Shown: one piece after another, positions 7,636-17,218 of the stretch
Position numbering within the stretch: the stretch's first letter is position 1
How the letters are laid out: every line of letters begins with the position of its first letter
Assembly: GCA_000621985.1 (NCBI GenBank)
Contig: JHWW01000002.1
Span: 310,001-374,000 of the forward strand
DNA: 64,000 bases
Source of the DNA: Lachnospiraceae bacterium V9D3004
GTDB lineage: Bacteria; Bacillota; Clostridia; Lachnospirales; Lachnospiraceae
Direction: 5' to 3'
Translations under genes and position numbers: made by a program
The notes under the pieces: generated by a model
The model's input: only the letters and a program-made list of their open reading frames with translations
What the model was told of the DNA's origin: nothing
Database searches by the model: none

Positions 7636-10600
7636 ATGAAAAAAATTCTACTATCAATAATACTTGAGCTGTTTTTTTCAGTTATATTATTTTCCGGGAA
7701 TGCTACTGCGGGAACTTATGATAATGCGATAAAATATTATCAGACATATGGTGATTCCAAACTTGCAATGTTGAATGATAATGACGGATATATATATTTT
7801 TGTTCGGCAGGAAAAACTTCAACAGGATCGACAAAATATAAAACCGTTGGTTATAAAATAACGCTGCATGCGGACACTGAAAATGATACAGTGGAAGTAA
7901 AGCTCGGAGGAAGTATAATAAAAGACGTGTCCGAGATGGATCAGGGCGGGTATACGTATGTACTCAGAAGGGCAAAACTAAGCAGTCTTCAACTGCTTTT
8001 TAACGGGAATAATAAGATAACATGGAATCAGATATTCAGATGCCGGAATTCGTACGAATTCAATGCTATAATGACTGTTGAGAAAAACGGAAAGCAATTA
8101 TGCGGTACGGTGACGGAGAGTTCCGATAAAAGAAAACTTTCGGCAGCTTCTCCGGGCAATCTGTATCGTAAAGCAAATGATATAAAAAAAGCCGAAAAAT
8201 GGGCAAATCCAAGTGACCTCAACAGTTTTTTCGGGAAATATATAGATTTTGATCCTGTTAACGGAATTAAGATAGATTCAATGGATATCGCGAAAGGAGA
8301 CAATGTATATCATTCAGATGATGTATATTATGTAAAAAAAGATTCGGTTATTAAGCTTTCAATAAAATCATCGTTGAAAGATCAGGCAGGTGCAGATAAT
8401 AATTATCATCCGAATTATAATATTATCAATGCATCCTCAGGAGATAAAACTCAATTATTCAATATTTCTCAGGGGAAGACAAAAGGAAAATGTACCGGAG
8501 GACTGCTGGGCAAAACAGGTGGCGGAAACGATTTTCTCTCATATGTTGATGTCGTAAAAAATGATTGTACCGGCAGTGATGACAGCCTGAATTATTTTAA
8601 AAGCTGTGCGGAATACACATTTAATCTGAATGATTCAAAAAGCACCAATATAATTCCTGAAGCAAGAATATATTATGCTTCAAATTATCCGAAAAAGGAT
8701 GCTGAAAAAAAAGATCTTTGTGACGTGGTTGTCGATAGAAAGAAAGTGAAAACACTTGTATCCGATGCTAAAAGTCCGACCATTGATGCAAAGCAATATT
8801 TAACCAATATGGGAGGCGGATATATTCCGTTCACTGTTTGTGACAACGGATCAGGTATAAGAAAAATCAATATATATAAAAGTGACGGAACATTGTTGAT
8901 CACAAAAGATTACAGTAAAAACAGAACTACGGTTGTATCATCTGAAAATGATTATTATCTGTATGTGACAAACGGAATGCAGATATATATTACTGCTGAA
9001 GATAATGTCGGTAATGTGTCAAAAAGTTCTTATATAACTTTCTCGGTGCCGACAGCTCATACAGTTCAGGCAAGTGTGTCAAAGGGATTGAACGGATATA
9101 ACTGTAACAATGTCACTTCGTATGTATACGGCGGGAATACGGAGATCGCTTCTTTTGTCATTATGTCTGATGATGATGAAAATGATGCGAAAAAAAGAGT
9201 TGTGCTTGAATGCCTGGACGTAGCGGCAAAAACAATGCCGGCCGGATTGTACAGCTATGTTCATTCTATCGACCCTATGGGTATACTGGGAGCATTTAAA
9301 GACGGATCTTATAATTTTAATGTTATATCGGGAGGAAGATATGTGTCTTCCGAACCCTATGTATTTAATATCAGGAAAGATACGACGCCGCCAGAAGCCC
9401 GTTTTATTACGGGATGGGGAACAAATGGGTGGTTCAGGACTTATGCTTCATTTGCGCTTGAGGCTTCCGATAATTACAGTGGTCTTGATGGTGTCGATGT
9501 TGTCTGTGATTCTGAAATACTGCAGCACAGTTTCAGGAGAGAAGATGTGCCGGGTTATAAAGAATACAAAAGGTATACTTTATATAAAGAAGGTATAAAT
9601 GAGCTTGAGGCTGTGATCACCGATAAAGCCGGCAATACAAAAAAAGTAAGGGAAACCGTGAAAATAGATGCAACGCCTCCGGACTATGTACTGCCTGATG
9701 CATTCCTTGGAGCAAGCATAAAAAATGATATATGGATAACAAGAGAGCAATTCAAAAGCCAGATAATAATATCTGACGATCTGAGCGGTTTTAAGGAAGA
9801 TAAAGATTATTTTGTATTGTATTCAAAAAAAGACGGATGCACAAGACAGGTTGATGATAATAATATATACGGAATCGCTCTGCTTGATGATCATCATGTG
9901 AGATTCAGATTTGTCAATTCATATGCCAATACGATAAAAAGCGGGCAGTATATATACATGCTTGAGGCAATGGATAATGTTGATAACAACAAAATGATCA
10001 TTCTTAATCTGAATATTGACGCAGATCCTCCAAAAGCCGATCTAAAGACCGATGATCCATGGTCACCTGAAGACAGAAAAGGATATATTCATTTTTCGGA
10101 TGAACATTCGGGAATCGATTCGATCATTGTCATGTGTGACGGCGAAGAGACAGACAGAATATGCGGGATCGGGAAAAATGAATACAGTATGTATGTTGAT
10201 GTGTCGGACATACCGAAAGATATGCCGGAAGTTCACATTATCGTTACTGATAATGTCGGTAATTCAATGGATTACATGCCGCAGATCGATGAAAAGTTGT
10301 CTCTTACAGCTGAGATAATACGTCACAGTGACGGTGGAGAGCCTGTATTTTTTTCAGGAGAAAAAGGAGATTTGAATATATCGATAAAAGGAAAAGCCGA
10401 TCGCCTTGTTATATCTTATCCCGATGGAATGAGAGAATATGATAACGATATTTTATTAACTCCAAAAGAAACATATAATCAAAATCAGATATTTAATATT
10501 CCTCTTGACTATGAAAACGGTATCAGTGAGGTTGAAGTAAAGGCTTTCAGAAAGGGTAAATGCGTTACGGCGATCCCCGCTTTTGAAGTTACAGGAAAGC

Positions 10601-10641
10601 TTACGGACAGTATCAGAACAAGACTACGGGTCAGAGTGTAA
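7636..10641 (+). CDS. Large secreted Ig-like repeat protein of the Tad locus, putative pilus-associated adhesin
   Basis: 1001 residues with a clear signal peptide (about 1-26, ending TATAG). No catalytic motif is visible. The middle and C-terminal parts hold several Ig-like or cadherin-like beta-sandwich modules, recognisable by recurring 'DxVGN/DKAGN' turns followed by 'DATPP' or 'DADPP' linkers (near residues 453-460, 655-680, 775-803 and 870-876). No LPxTG sorting signal or C-terminal membrane helix is present, so the protein is either released or held by the pilus. It sits inside the operon, directly before the prepilin peptidase. That position suggests a tip or shaft-associated adhesin, which is an inference. 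Confidence 0.65.
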   Translation: MKKILLSIILELFFSVILFSGNATAGTYDNAIKYYQTYGDSKLAMLNDNDGYIYFCSAGKTSTGSTKYKTVGYKITLHADTENDTVEVKLGGSIIKDVSEMDQGGYTYVLRRAKLSSLQLLFNGNNKITWNQIFRCRNSYEFNAIMTVEKNGKQLCGTVTESSDKRKLSAASPGNLYRKANDIKKAEKWANPSDLNSFFGKYIDFDPVNGIKIDSMDIAKGDNVYHSDDVYYVKKDSVIKLSIKSSLKDQAGADNNYHPNYNIINASSGDKTQLFNISQGKTKGKCTGGLLGKTGGGNDFLSYVDVVKNDCTGSDDSLNYFKSCAEYTFNLNDSKSTNIIPEARIYYASNYPKKDAEKKDLCDVVVDRKKVKTLVSDAKSPTIDAKQYLTNMGGGYIPFTVCDNGSGIRKINIYKSDGTLLITKDYSKNRTTVVSSENDYYLYVTNGMQIYITAEDNVGNVSKSSYITFSVPTAHTVQASVSKGLNGYNCNNVTSYVYGGNTEIASFVIMSDDDENDAKKRVVLECLDVAAKTMPAGLYSYVHSIDPMGILGAFKDGSYNFNVISGGRYVSSEPYVFNIRKDTTPPEARFITGWGTNGWFRTYASFALEASDNYSGLDGVDVVCDSEILQHSFRREDVPGYKEYKRYTLYKEGINELEAVITDKAGNTKKVRETVKIDATPPDYVLPDAFLGASIKNDIWITREQFKSQIIISDDLSGFKEDKDYFVLYSKKDGCTRQVDDNNIYGIALLDDHHVRFRFVNSYANTIKSGQYIYMLEAMDNVDNNKMIILNLNIDADPPKADLKTDDPWSPEDRKGYIHFSDEHSGIDSIIVMCDGEETDRICGIGKNEYSMYVDVSDIPKDMPEVHIIVTDNVGNSMDYMPQIDEKLSLTAEIIRHSDGGEPVFFSGEKGDLNISIKGKADRLVISYPDGMREYDNDILLTPKETYNQNQIFNIPLDYENGISEVEVKAFRKGKCVTAIPAFEVTGKLTDSIRTRLRVRV

Positions 10642-10642
10642 T

Positions 10643-11281
10643 ATGGGATTGTTTTATAATTTCCGGTTTATTAAAAATGTTGTAATAAAGGATTCATCAT
10701 CAGGGAAAGATTTAAAGCTTATATCTTTGATGGGATATGTAGTATATGTTGTTACTTTTTTTGTGTTGATATTTTCATTAATCTGTGGAAAATACAATAT
10801 CGCTGTTTATATGTATTTTCTTATCTGGCTTTGGCAGATGGCATATGTTGATCATGTTACAGGTTATGTATATGACCGTATGACTGTAACGGGAATTATT
10901 CCTTTAGCACTCAGTATTGCATTGATAAATGACGGTGACATTTTGGTGATACTTAACCGGATCATATCATCACTTCCGATAATTATAATTATAATAATCC
11001 TTGGAAAAGCGTCTTTGATCGGTAGAGGAGATGTGGATGTTCTTATCATTGTATCGGAGATCAATTCGATGTATCTGATATCAGATGGTATATGTGATAT
11101 ATACAGAATATTTTTATTAAATATATGTTTTATATATTTGTCGGTAATACTGTTCGTTATTACTCATTGGAGAAGGATAATTTGGAGAAAAATGAAGCTT
11201 GACAGAAGTTATCCGATGATCCCCTCAATATATGCGGCTGCGGTAATAGGTGTTATATTATTCTTTACATTTAACTTCTAA
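10643..11281 (+). CDS. tadV: Prepilin peptidase of the A24 family (TadV/CpaA-like)
   Basis: 212 residues with about six membrane helices. The two catalytic aspartates of A24 GxGD peptidases are visible: the first in 'AYVDHVTGYVYDRM' (about residue 73), the second in 'GRGDVDVL' (about residue 130). It lacks the N-terminal methyltransferase part of PilD, as is usual for TadV/CpaA. It would cleave the leader from the small pilin encoded at 5777. The ATG at 10643 lies one base after the previous stop with no good ribosome binding site, implying coupled translation. A longer frame begins at 10583 but overlaps the preceding gene. Confidence 0.8.
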   Translation: MGLFYNFRFIKNVVIKDSSSGKDLKLISLMGYVVYVVTFFVLIFSLICGKYNIAVYMYFLIWLWQMAYVDHVTGYVYDRMTVTGIIPLALSIALINDGDILVILNRIISSLPIIIIIIILGKASLIGRGDVDVLIIVSEINSMYLISDGICDIYRIFLLNICFIYLSVILFVITHWRRIIWRKMKLDRSYPMIPSIYAAAVIGVILFFTFNF

Positions 11282-11292
11282 AGATATATATT
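11264..11292 (+). promoter_or_regulatory. Predicted metH promoter
   Basis: TTTACA (11264-11269), a 17-base spacer and TATATT (11287-11292), overlapping the end of tadV. It would allow metH to be expressed independently of the pilus operon. Confidence 0.4.
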
Positions 11293-11334
11293 AGAATAGT
11301 TAAGTTTAAAATGACTATTGGAGGATATCAATAT

Positions 11335-13887
11335 ATGACCGGAGAACAATTCAGACAATTGACTGACAGAGGAATAACGATACTTGACGGTGCTACGGGT
11401 TCAATGCTTCAAAAAGCCGGTATGCCTGCGGGTGTATGCCCGGAGGAATGGATTCTCGGACACAAAGATATCATGTTGAAGGTTCAAAAAGAATATGTTG
11501 AGGCAGGAAGCAATATAATATATTCTCCGACATTTGGTGGCAACAGAGTGAAGCTCGCCGAATATGGACTCGAAAACGATATAGAGGATATCAACAGACA
11601 GCTTGTTGCCATTTCAAAAGAAGCGGTAAAAGGAAAAGATAACTGTTTTGTTGCAGGGGATCTTACAATGACCGGAGAACAGTTGTATCCTATCGGTAAA
11701 AGGACTTTTGAGGAACTTGTTGATATATATAAAGAACAGCTTCATTATCTGTATGAAGGCGGAGTGGATCTTATAGTAGTAGAGACCATGATGAGTCTTC
11801 AGGAATGCAGGGCGGCGCTTCTTGCAGCAAAAGAAACTTCAGATCTTCCGGTTATGGTTACTTTGTCATTTAACGAAGACGGAAGAACATTATACGGAAC
11901 AGATCCGGTCACTGCAATGACTGTTCTTCAGTCTATAGGAGCAGATGCTGTCGGAGCCAACTGTTCTTCCGGAGCCGACAAGATGATATCTGTAATTGAA
12001 AAAATGAGCAGTGTGGCGACCATACCGGTGATCGCAAAGCCGAATTTCGGAATGCCTGAATTAATTGACGGAAAGACTGTATATAATTCGACTTACGAAG
12101 AATTCGAGGTCGGAATACGCGGACTTATTGATGCCGGCGCAACGATCGTAGGAGGATGCTGCGGAACGGATCCGGAATGTATCGGAATTGCAAAAAAAAT
12201 CGCCGACGAAACAGATAATGACAGATTATATAAGATATTATCAGAGAAGAGGGAAGTTGCCGGAAAGAAGAGACTTCTTGCTTCCGAGCGTAAGACAGTT
12301 GATATATCAGATGGAAAAAAACTATACATAATCGGCGAGAGGATCAATCCTACCGGAAAGAAAGCTCTTCAGGCTTCACTTCGTGAGGGAAGTCTTGATA
12401 TGGTCATTACGATGGCTGAAGAGCAGGAAGAATACGGTGCGGATATTCTTGATATTAATGTCGGAATGAACGGGATTGACGAAAAGCAGACTTTATATGA
12501 AGCGGTAACTGCTGTGTCGGGTGCAGTTAATCTTCCACTGTCGATAGATACCAGTAATGCCGATGCAATGGAATATGCTCTGCGTAATTATCCGGGAAGG
12601 GCGCTTATGAATTCCATAAGCCTTGATCCTTCAAAGATGGACAGACTTTTGAAGCTTGCCAAAAAATACGGGGCAATGTTTGTATTGCTGCCATTGTCAG
12701 AGGAAGGGCTTCCTAAAGACATGGAAGAGAAAATGAGCATAATCGATACAATAATGAAAGCTGCAAAAGAATATGATATACCGCCTAAGGATATAGTTGT
12801 GGACGGACTTGTTGCGACTGTTGGCGCTAATAAGAATGCTGCACTTGAGACACTTGAAACAATAAGATATTCCGTAAATGTACTCGGTGTTTCAACTGTA
12901 TGCGGATTGTCCAATATATCATTCGGTCTTCCGGAAAGGTCGTTTATTAATTCTGCATTTCTTGCACTTGCCATTCATGGCGGGCTTACGATGGCAATTG
13001 CCAATCCGATGCAGGAGATGCTTATGAATGTTTGTTATGCTACCGATCTGCTTATGGCAAGGAAAGATTCGGATCTAAGATATGTTGACAGGATTACTGT
13101 ATTTAATCCGGAGCATAAAAAAGAAGTGATGCAGACTGCTAACGTTACAAAAGGAGCAGCATCCGTTAACGTAACGGGTGACAGCGCTTCCGGTTCTTCA
13201 GGTGATCCGTCCCCTAAAAGTGACGCTTCTTCGGATGGTAATGTGATATCCGACAAAACAATATACGATGCTGTAGTCAAAGGAAGAAGTGAGCAGATCA
13301 TAGAATTGGTAAAAAGATCGCTTGAGAATAATGAACCTGATACTATCATAAACGGGGCTCTCGTTCCTGCAATCAATCATGTAGGTGAATTGTTTGAAAA
13401 AGGTCGTTATTATCTGCCACAGCTTATGAACAGCGCCGAGACAATGAAAGCGGCTGTTGATTATCTTGAACCACTGTTAAAATCTGATGATAATGCCAAT
13501 AATAAAAAAGGAATAGTTGTTATTGCGACAGTAAAAGGAGATATTCATGATATCGGTAAAAATCTTGTTGCGATAATGCTTAAGAATTGCGGATTTGAAG
13601 TGCACGATCTTGGTAAGAATGTTGAAGCAGAAGATATTATAGAGGCTGCAGTCACTTATGATGCCGATATAATTGGCTTGTCTGCACTTATGACGACTAC
13701 CATGATGGAGATGAAAAAGGTTGTTGATATTGCACACGAAAAAGGAATAAGATCAATGATAATGATCGGTGGAGCAGTCGTTACCAAAGATTTTGCAAAC
13801 GAGATCGGAGCCGATGCATATTCATCTGATGCCGGCGATGCCGTAAAAGCCGCCGAAAAGCTTATGAGTTTAAAATGTAGTCGTTAA
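11335..13887 (+). CDS. metH: Cobalamin-dependent methionine synthase, short form
   Basis: Transfers a methyl group from 5-methyltetrahydrofolate through cobalamin to homocysteine. Domains in order: homocysteine-binding barrel (1-300) with zinc cysteines in 'GANCSS' (about 209) and 'GGCCGT' (about 273); pterin-binding barrel starting 'IIGERINPTGKK' (about 332); and cobalamin cap and binding domains with the DxHxxG motif in 'DIHDIGKNL' (about 736). At 850 residues it stops after the B12 domain and lacks the C-terminal AdoMet-binding reactivation domain of the long MetH, a form I associate with Clostridia. A Ser/Gly/Asp-rich linker (about 610-640) is unusual. GGAGG at 11320-11324 points to the ATG at 11335, not the one at 11311. 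Confidence 0.95.
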   Translation: MTGEQFRQLTDRGITILDGATGSMLQKAGMPAGVCPEEWILGHKDIMLKVQKEYVEAGSNIIYSPTFGGNRVKLAEYGLENDIEDINRQLVAISKEAVKGKDNCFVAGDLTMTGEQLYPIGKRTFEELVDIYKEQLHYLYEGGVDLIVVETMMSLQECRAALLAAKETSDLPVMVTLSFNEDGRTLYGTDPVTAMTVLQSIGADAVGANCSSGADKMISVIEKMSSVATIPVIAKPNFGMPELIDGKTVYNSTYEEFEVGIRGLIDAGATIVGGCCGTDPECIGIAKKIADETDNDRLYKILSEKREVAGKKRLLASERKTVDISDGKKLYIIGERINPTGKKALQASLREGSLDMVITMAEEQEEYGADILDINVGMNGIDEKQTLYEAVTAVSGAVNLPLSIDTSNADAMEYALRNYPGRALMNSISLDPSKMDRLLKLAKKYGAMFVLLPLSEEGLPKDMEEKMSIIDTIMKAAKEYDIPPKDIVVDGLVATVGANKNAALETLETIRYSVNVLGVSTVCGLSNISFGLPERSFINSAFLALAIHGGLTMAIANPMQEMLMNVCYATDLLMARKDSDLRYVDRITVFNPEHKKEVMQTANVTKGAASVNVTGDSASGSSGDPSPKSDASSDGNVISDKTIYDAVVKGRSEQIIELVKRSLENNEPDTIINGALVPAINHVGELFEKGRYYLPQLMNSAETMKAAVDYLEPLLKSDDNANNKKGIVVIATVKGDIHDIGKNLVAIMLKNCGFEVHDLGKNVEAEDIIEAAVTYDADIIGLSALMTTTMMEMKKVVDIAHEKGIRSMIMIGGAVVTKDFANEIGADAYSSDAGDAVKAAEKLMSLKCSR

Positions 13888-14009
13888 AGCAAAGTTGGAC
13901 AATTTAAAAAAATATTGCAACTGTTAATCCACACTGATTCACAGGTGAAAAAAATGCCCGCTCATGTAGGCAGTACACTTACATAATAATTCATAATGGG
14001 AGCAAAAAA

Positions 14010-15005
14010 ATGTCTCTTCTTACTGTTTTGATCCCGGTATATAAACCCGGAGAAAAGTTTGGTGAATTGCTTGACAGAATATATGATCAGACTGTAGTGC
14101 CCGACAGGGTGCTTCTGCTTTGGACTATTCCGTCTGACAGTGATGAGAATGCCGAAAAAGAATACAGCAAAAAGTACAAAAACAGGAATACGGATATTGT
14201 ATATATAATGCAGAAGGATTTTGACCATGGCGGCACGAGAAAGTACGGGATGTCCCTTGTCGATACCGACTATGCTGTATGTATGACTCAGGATGCTGTT
14301 CCTGCTGATAATAAGCTCTTTGAGGAACTGATCAATGCATTTAATAGTAATTCTTACGATAATTCATGCGAGGAAAACGACAAGATAAAAATTGCAGCAG
14401 TTTATGCAAGACAGCTTCCGAGAGAGAATGCGGCTCCTGTCGAAAGAATAACAAGAGATTTTAATTATCCCGATAAGATCAGGATACAGAATAAGTCAAC
14501 GATCGGACAATATGGGATCAAGGCGTATTTTTGTTCGGATGTATGTGCGATGTATAAGCTTGAATATTACAGGCAGACCGGAGGTTTTGTCGATAAGACG
14601 ATATTCAATGAGGACATGATCATGGCTGCGTCACTTATAGGTCTCGGATATACCGTCATATATGCTCCGGATGCAATAGTGATCCATTCACATCATTATA
14701 CTTACAGACAACAATATAAAAGAAACTTTGACAATGCGGTATCCCACAGGCAATATGCGGAAGTATTTGACAGTGTACCGCCTGAAGGTGAGGGTATCAG
14801 ACTTGTTAAGGAGACTATGAAAAGGCTCGTTAAGATGGGGAAGATATATATGCTTCCGGATCTGGTGATCCAGAGTGCATTCAAATACCTTGGTTACAGA
14901 AGCGGCATGAAGTATGATAAGATGTCTTATAAGAAGATCATGAAAAAGACAATGAACAGAGGCTACTTTGATTATATGTTGAAGCCTGATAATGATATGA
15001 AGTAA
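14010..15005 (+). CDS. Glycosyltransferase family 2, rhamnosyltransferase-like
   Basis: 331 residues, single GT-A domain. It opens 'LLTVLIPVYKPGEKFGELLD', has 'DFDHGGTRKYGM' near residue 71 and 'MTQDAVPADN' near residue 94 (the metal and nucleotide-sugar binding area), and 'GGFVDKTIFNEDMIM' near residue 195, where the acceptor-site acidic residues lie. The DHGGTR pattern is typical of dTDP-rhamnosyltransferases that build cell-surface polysaccharides at the cytoplasmic membrane face. No membrane helix is apparent. GGGAG precedes the ATG. Neighbours are metabolic, so this gene's pathway is not encoded beside it; the small ORF at 15036 follows closely. Confidence 0.85.
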   Translation: MSLLTVLIPVYKPGEKFGELLDRIYDQTVVPDRVLLLWTIPSDSDENAEKEYSKKYKNRNTDIVYIMQKDFDHGGTRKYGMSLVDTDYAVCMTQDAVPADNKLFEELINAFNSNSYDNSCEENDKIKIAAVYARQLPRENAAPVERITRDFNYPDKIRIQNKSTIGQYGIKAYFCSDVCAMYKLEYYRQTGGFVDKTIFNEDMIMAASLIGLGYTVIYAPDAIVIHSHHYTYRQQYKRNFDNAVSHRQYAEVFDSVPPEGEGIRLVKETMKRLVKMGKIYMLPDLVIQSAFKYLGYRSGMKYDKMSYKKIMKKTMNRGYFDYMLKPDNDMK

Positions 15006-15035
15006 CAGTATCAGATGATAAGAAAGGGAATGGTC

Positions 15036-15173
15036 ATGAGTGATTTGATTTCTGCATGGATAAACCGTAATAAAAGCGGATATTCTAAAAAGAAATTTTA
15101 TGTGAAACTGATATACAGAATAATATCGGAGATCAAAAGAAGACGTACAGGCAGTAATTTCAGGATTCATTAA
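15036..15173 (+). CDS. Small basic protein, hypothetical
   Basis: A possible 45-residue protein starting at ATG 15036, seven bases after AAAGGGA, and directly following the glycosyltransferase. Composition is very basic (run of Lys in 'SGYSKKKFYVK', Arg-rich 'EIKRRRTGSN'). No domain is recognised. It could be a real short product or chance coding; the upstream in-frame ATG at 15015 would add seven residues. Confidence 0.35.
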   Translation: MSDLISAWINRNKSGYSKKKFYVKLIYRIISEIKRRRTGSNFRIH

Positions 15174-15192
15174 CGCTTATCAGTTTTTTTAC

Positions 15193-15221
15193 TTGACACA
15201 TATAAATGAAACCATTATACT
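15193..15221 (+). promoter_or_regulatory. Promoter of the T-box ilvD-ilvB transcript
   Basis: TTGACA (15193-15198), a 17-base spacer and TATACT (15216-15221): a near-consensus sigma-A promoter placing the RNA start near 15228, just before the T-box leader. Confidence 0.75.
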
Positions 15222-15227
15222 TGTTGA

Positions 15228-15500
15228 TACATGAATTTTCTTAAAGGCGGTGAAGAGGAGGAGTAAGTATCACGCTTATGCCAAGAGATAAGACGGTTGG
15301 TGCGAGTCTTAGTTAAGCCGATACTGAAGGTAGCCTTGGAGCTTTGGCCCGAACGGTGTATGATACACTCAGTAGGCTCCAACGGATCATCTGCACGTTA
15401 TAGCGGATCATGAGAGCAGATTTAATTCTGAAGTCAGGTGGTAACACGGACATGAATTGTTCGCCCTGAATGGACTTTTTTGGTTCGTTCGGGGCGTTTT
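15228..15500 (+). promoter_or_regulatory. T-box riboswitch (tRNA-sensing leader) of ilvD
   Basis: The conserved T-box sequence AGGTGGTAACACGG is at 15436-15449. Stem I is recognisable: AGTA (15262-15265) and GAA (15326-15328) form the loop-E element, flanked by AGTATC (15266-15271) pairing with GATACT (15320-15325), with an AGAGA bulge and a GGTGCGAG distal part. The base triplet directly after GAA is GGT; shifted by one it is GTA (valine). The antiterminator bulge reads TGGT, so the cognate tRNA should carry discriminator A73. That fits valine, isoleucine or leucine tRNA and not glycine tRNA (U73). Uncharged tRNA binding would allow read-through into ilvD-ilvB. Confidence 0.9.
15462..15500 (+). 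terminator. Regulated terminator of the T-box
   Basis: CGCCCTGAA (15462-15470) pairs with TTCGGGGCG (15488-15496) over nine base pairs with one G-U, followed by TTTT. The left arm lies close behind the T-box sequence, so it competes with the antiterminator. Confidence 0.8.
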
Positions 15501-15535
15501 GATTAGCATAAAACAAACAGGAAGGATGGTATTTT

Positions 15536-17203
15536 ATGAAGAGCGATAATGTAAAAAAAGGTATTGCACAGGCACCCCACAGATCTTTGTTCAATGCACT
15601 CGGACTGACAGCCGAAGAGATGAAGAGACCTCTTGTCGGAATTGTAAGTTCCTATAATGAGATTGTTCCGGGACATATGAATATTGATAAATTAGTGGAA
15701 GCAGTTAAGCTCGGAGTCGCAATGGCAGGAGGAACACCAAGAGTATTTCCGGCTATTGCAGTGTGTGACGGAATCGCAATGGGACATGTAGGAATGAAAT
15801 ATTCACTCGTTACAAGAGATCTTATTGCAGATTCAACCGAGTGTATGGCACTTGCACATCAGTTTGATGCACTTGTAATGATACCCAATTGTGATAAAAA
15901 TGTTCCCGGTCTTCTTATGGCTGCAGCAAGGATAAATGTTCCTACCGTTTTCGTAAGCGGAGGACCTATGCTTGCCGGACACGTAAACGGTAAGAAGAGA
16001 AGTCTTTCAAGCATGTTCGAGGCTGTAGGTTCATATGCGGCAGGAACAATGACTGAAGAAGAAGTTACCGAATTCGAGAATAATGTATGTCCTACATGTG
16101 GTTCATGCTCTGGAATGTATACTGCTAACAGCATGAATTGTCTTACGGAAGTGCTTGGAATGGGTCTTAAAGGAAACGGAACGATCCCGGCTGTATATTC
16201 AGAGAGAATAAGACTTGCAAAACAGGCCGGTATGAAGGTAATGGAACTTTTTGAGAAGAATATCCGTCCGAGAGACATAATGACTGAAAAGGCATTTCTT
16301 AATGCACTTACCGTAGATATGGCTCTTGGCTGTTCAACGAACAGTATGCTCCATCTTCCTGCAATCGCTCATGAAGCAGGAGTTGACCTTAATCTTGATA
16401 TAGCCAATGAACTCAGTGCAAAGACACCGAATCTGTGTCATCTTGCACCTGCAGGACCTACATATATGGAAGATCTTAATGAAGCAGGTGGCGTATATGC
16501 CGTTATGAACGAACTTGATAAGAAAGGACTCCTTTATACCGATCTTATAACTGCAACCGGCAAGACTGTTGCAGAGAATATAAAAGGCTGTGTAAACAGG
16601 AACCCTGAAGTTATCAGACCTGTTGACAATCCATACAGTGAGACTGGCGGCATCGCAGTGCTTAAGGGTAATCTTGCACCGGATTCATGTGTTGTTAAGC
16701 GTTCGGCGGTTGTACCTGAGATGATGGTACATGAAGGACCTGCAAGAGTATTTGATTGTGAAGAAGATGCTATTGAAGCAATAAGAGGCGGAAAGATCGT
16801 TGAAGGTGATGTTGTTGTTATCAGATATGAAGGACCGAAGGGTGGCCCGGGTATGAGAGAAATGCTCAATCCGACATCTGCCATTGCCGGAATGGGACTT
16901 GGGGCATCTGTAGCACTTATTACCGACGGAAGATTTTCAGGAGCTTCAAGAGGTGCTTCGATCGGACATGTATCACCTGAAGCTGCAGTAGGCGGACCGA
17001 TCGCATTTGTTAAAGAAGGAGATATTATTAAGATAAATATTCCTGCCAATACAATTGAACTTGATGTTTCCGATGAAGAGCTTGCAAAGAGAAAAGCGGA
17101 ATGGAAACCGAAGGATGCAAAAGATGTGAGCGGATATCTTGCAAGATACAGAGAACTTGTAACATCTGCCAACACCGGTGCAATACTTCAGATCAAGAAA
17201 TAA
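15536..17203 (+). CDS. ilvD: Dihydroxy-acid dehydratase
   Basis: Dehydrates 2,3-dihydroxy-isovalerate and 2,3-dihydroxy-3-methylvalerate to the 2-oxo acids, the third step of valine and isoleucine synthesis. 555 residues, the normal family length. Iron-sulfur ligands are visible in 'NCDKNVPG' (about residue 119) and '[11 protein letters not shown]' (about 185), and further conserved stretches include '[17 protein letters not shown]' and '[17 protein letters not shown]'. The ribosome binding site GAAGGATGG precedes the ATG. It is the first gene after the T-box and is ten bases from ilvB's ribosome binding region. Confidence 0.97.
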   Translation: MKSDNVKKGIAQAPHRSLFNALGLTAEEMKRPLVGIVSSYNEIVPGHMNIDKLVEAVKLGVAMAGGTPRVFPAIAVCDGIAMGHVGMKYSLVTRDLIADSTECMALAHQFDALVMIPNCDKNVPGLLMAAARINVPTVFVSGGPMLAGHVNGKKRSLSSMFEAVGSYAAGTMTEEEVTEFENNVCPTCGSCSGMYTANSMNCLTEVLGMGLKGNGTIPAVYSERIRLAKQAGMKVMELFEKNIRPRDIMTEKAFLNALTVDMALGCSTNSMLHLPAIAHEAGVDLNLDIANELSAKTPNLCHLAPAGPTYMEDLNEAGGVYAVMNELDKKGLLYTDLITATGKTVAENIKGCVNRNPEVIRPVDNPYSETGGIAVLKGNLAPDSCVVKRSAVVPEMMVHEGPARVFDCEEDAIEAIRGGKIVEGDVVVIRYEGPKGGPGMREMLNPTSAIAGMGLGASVALITDGRFSGASRGASIGHVSPEAAVGGPIAFVKEGDIIKINIPANTIELDVSDEELAKRKAEWKPKDAKDVSGYLARYRELVTSANTGAILQIKK

Positions 17204-17218
17204 AGAAGGAGAATGATT

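Noticed and set aside
7636-10641. Sortase-anchored adhesin in the Tad locus
   Set aside because: No LPxTG-like motif, C-terminal hydrophobic helix or basic tail was found; the other surface proteins at 41006-46724 lack it too.
16534-17175. 213-codon open frame on the - strand opposite ilvD
   Set aside because: It lies entirely inside the well-conserved ilvD coding sequence, has low-complexity Ser/Pro composition and no ribosome binding site; it is a mirror of ilvD codon use.
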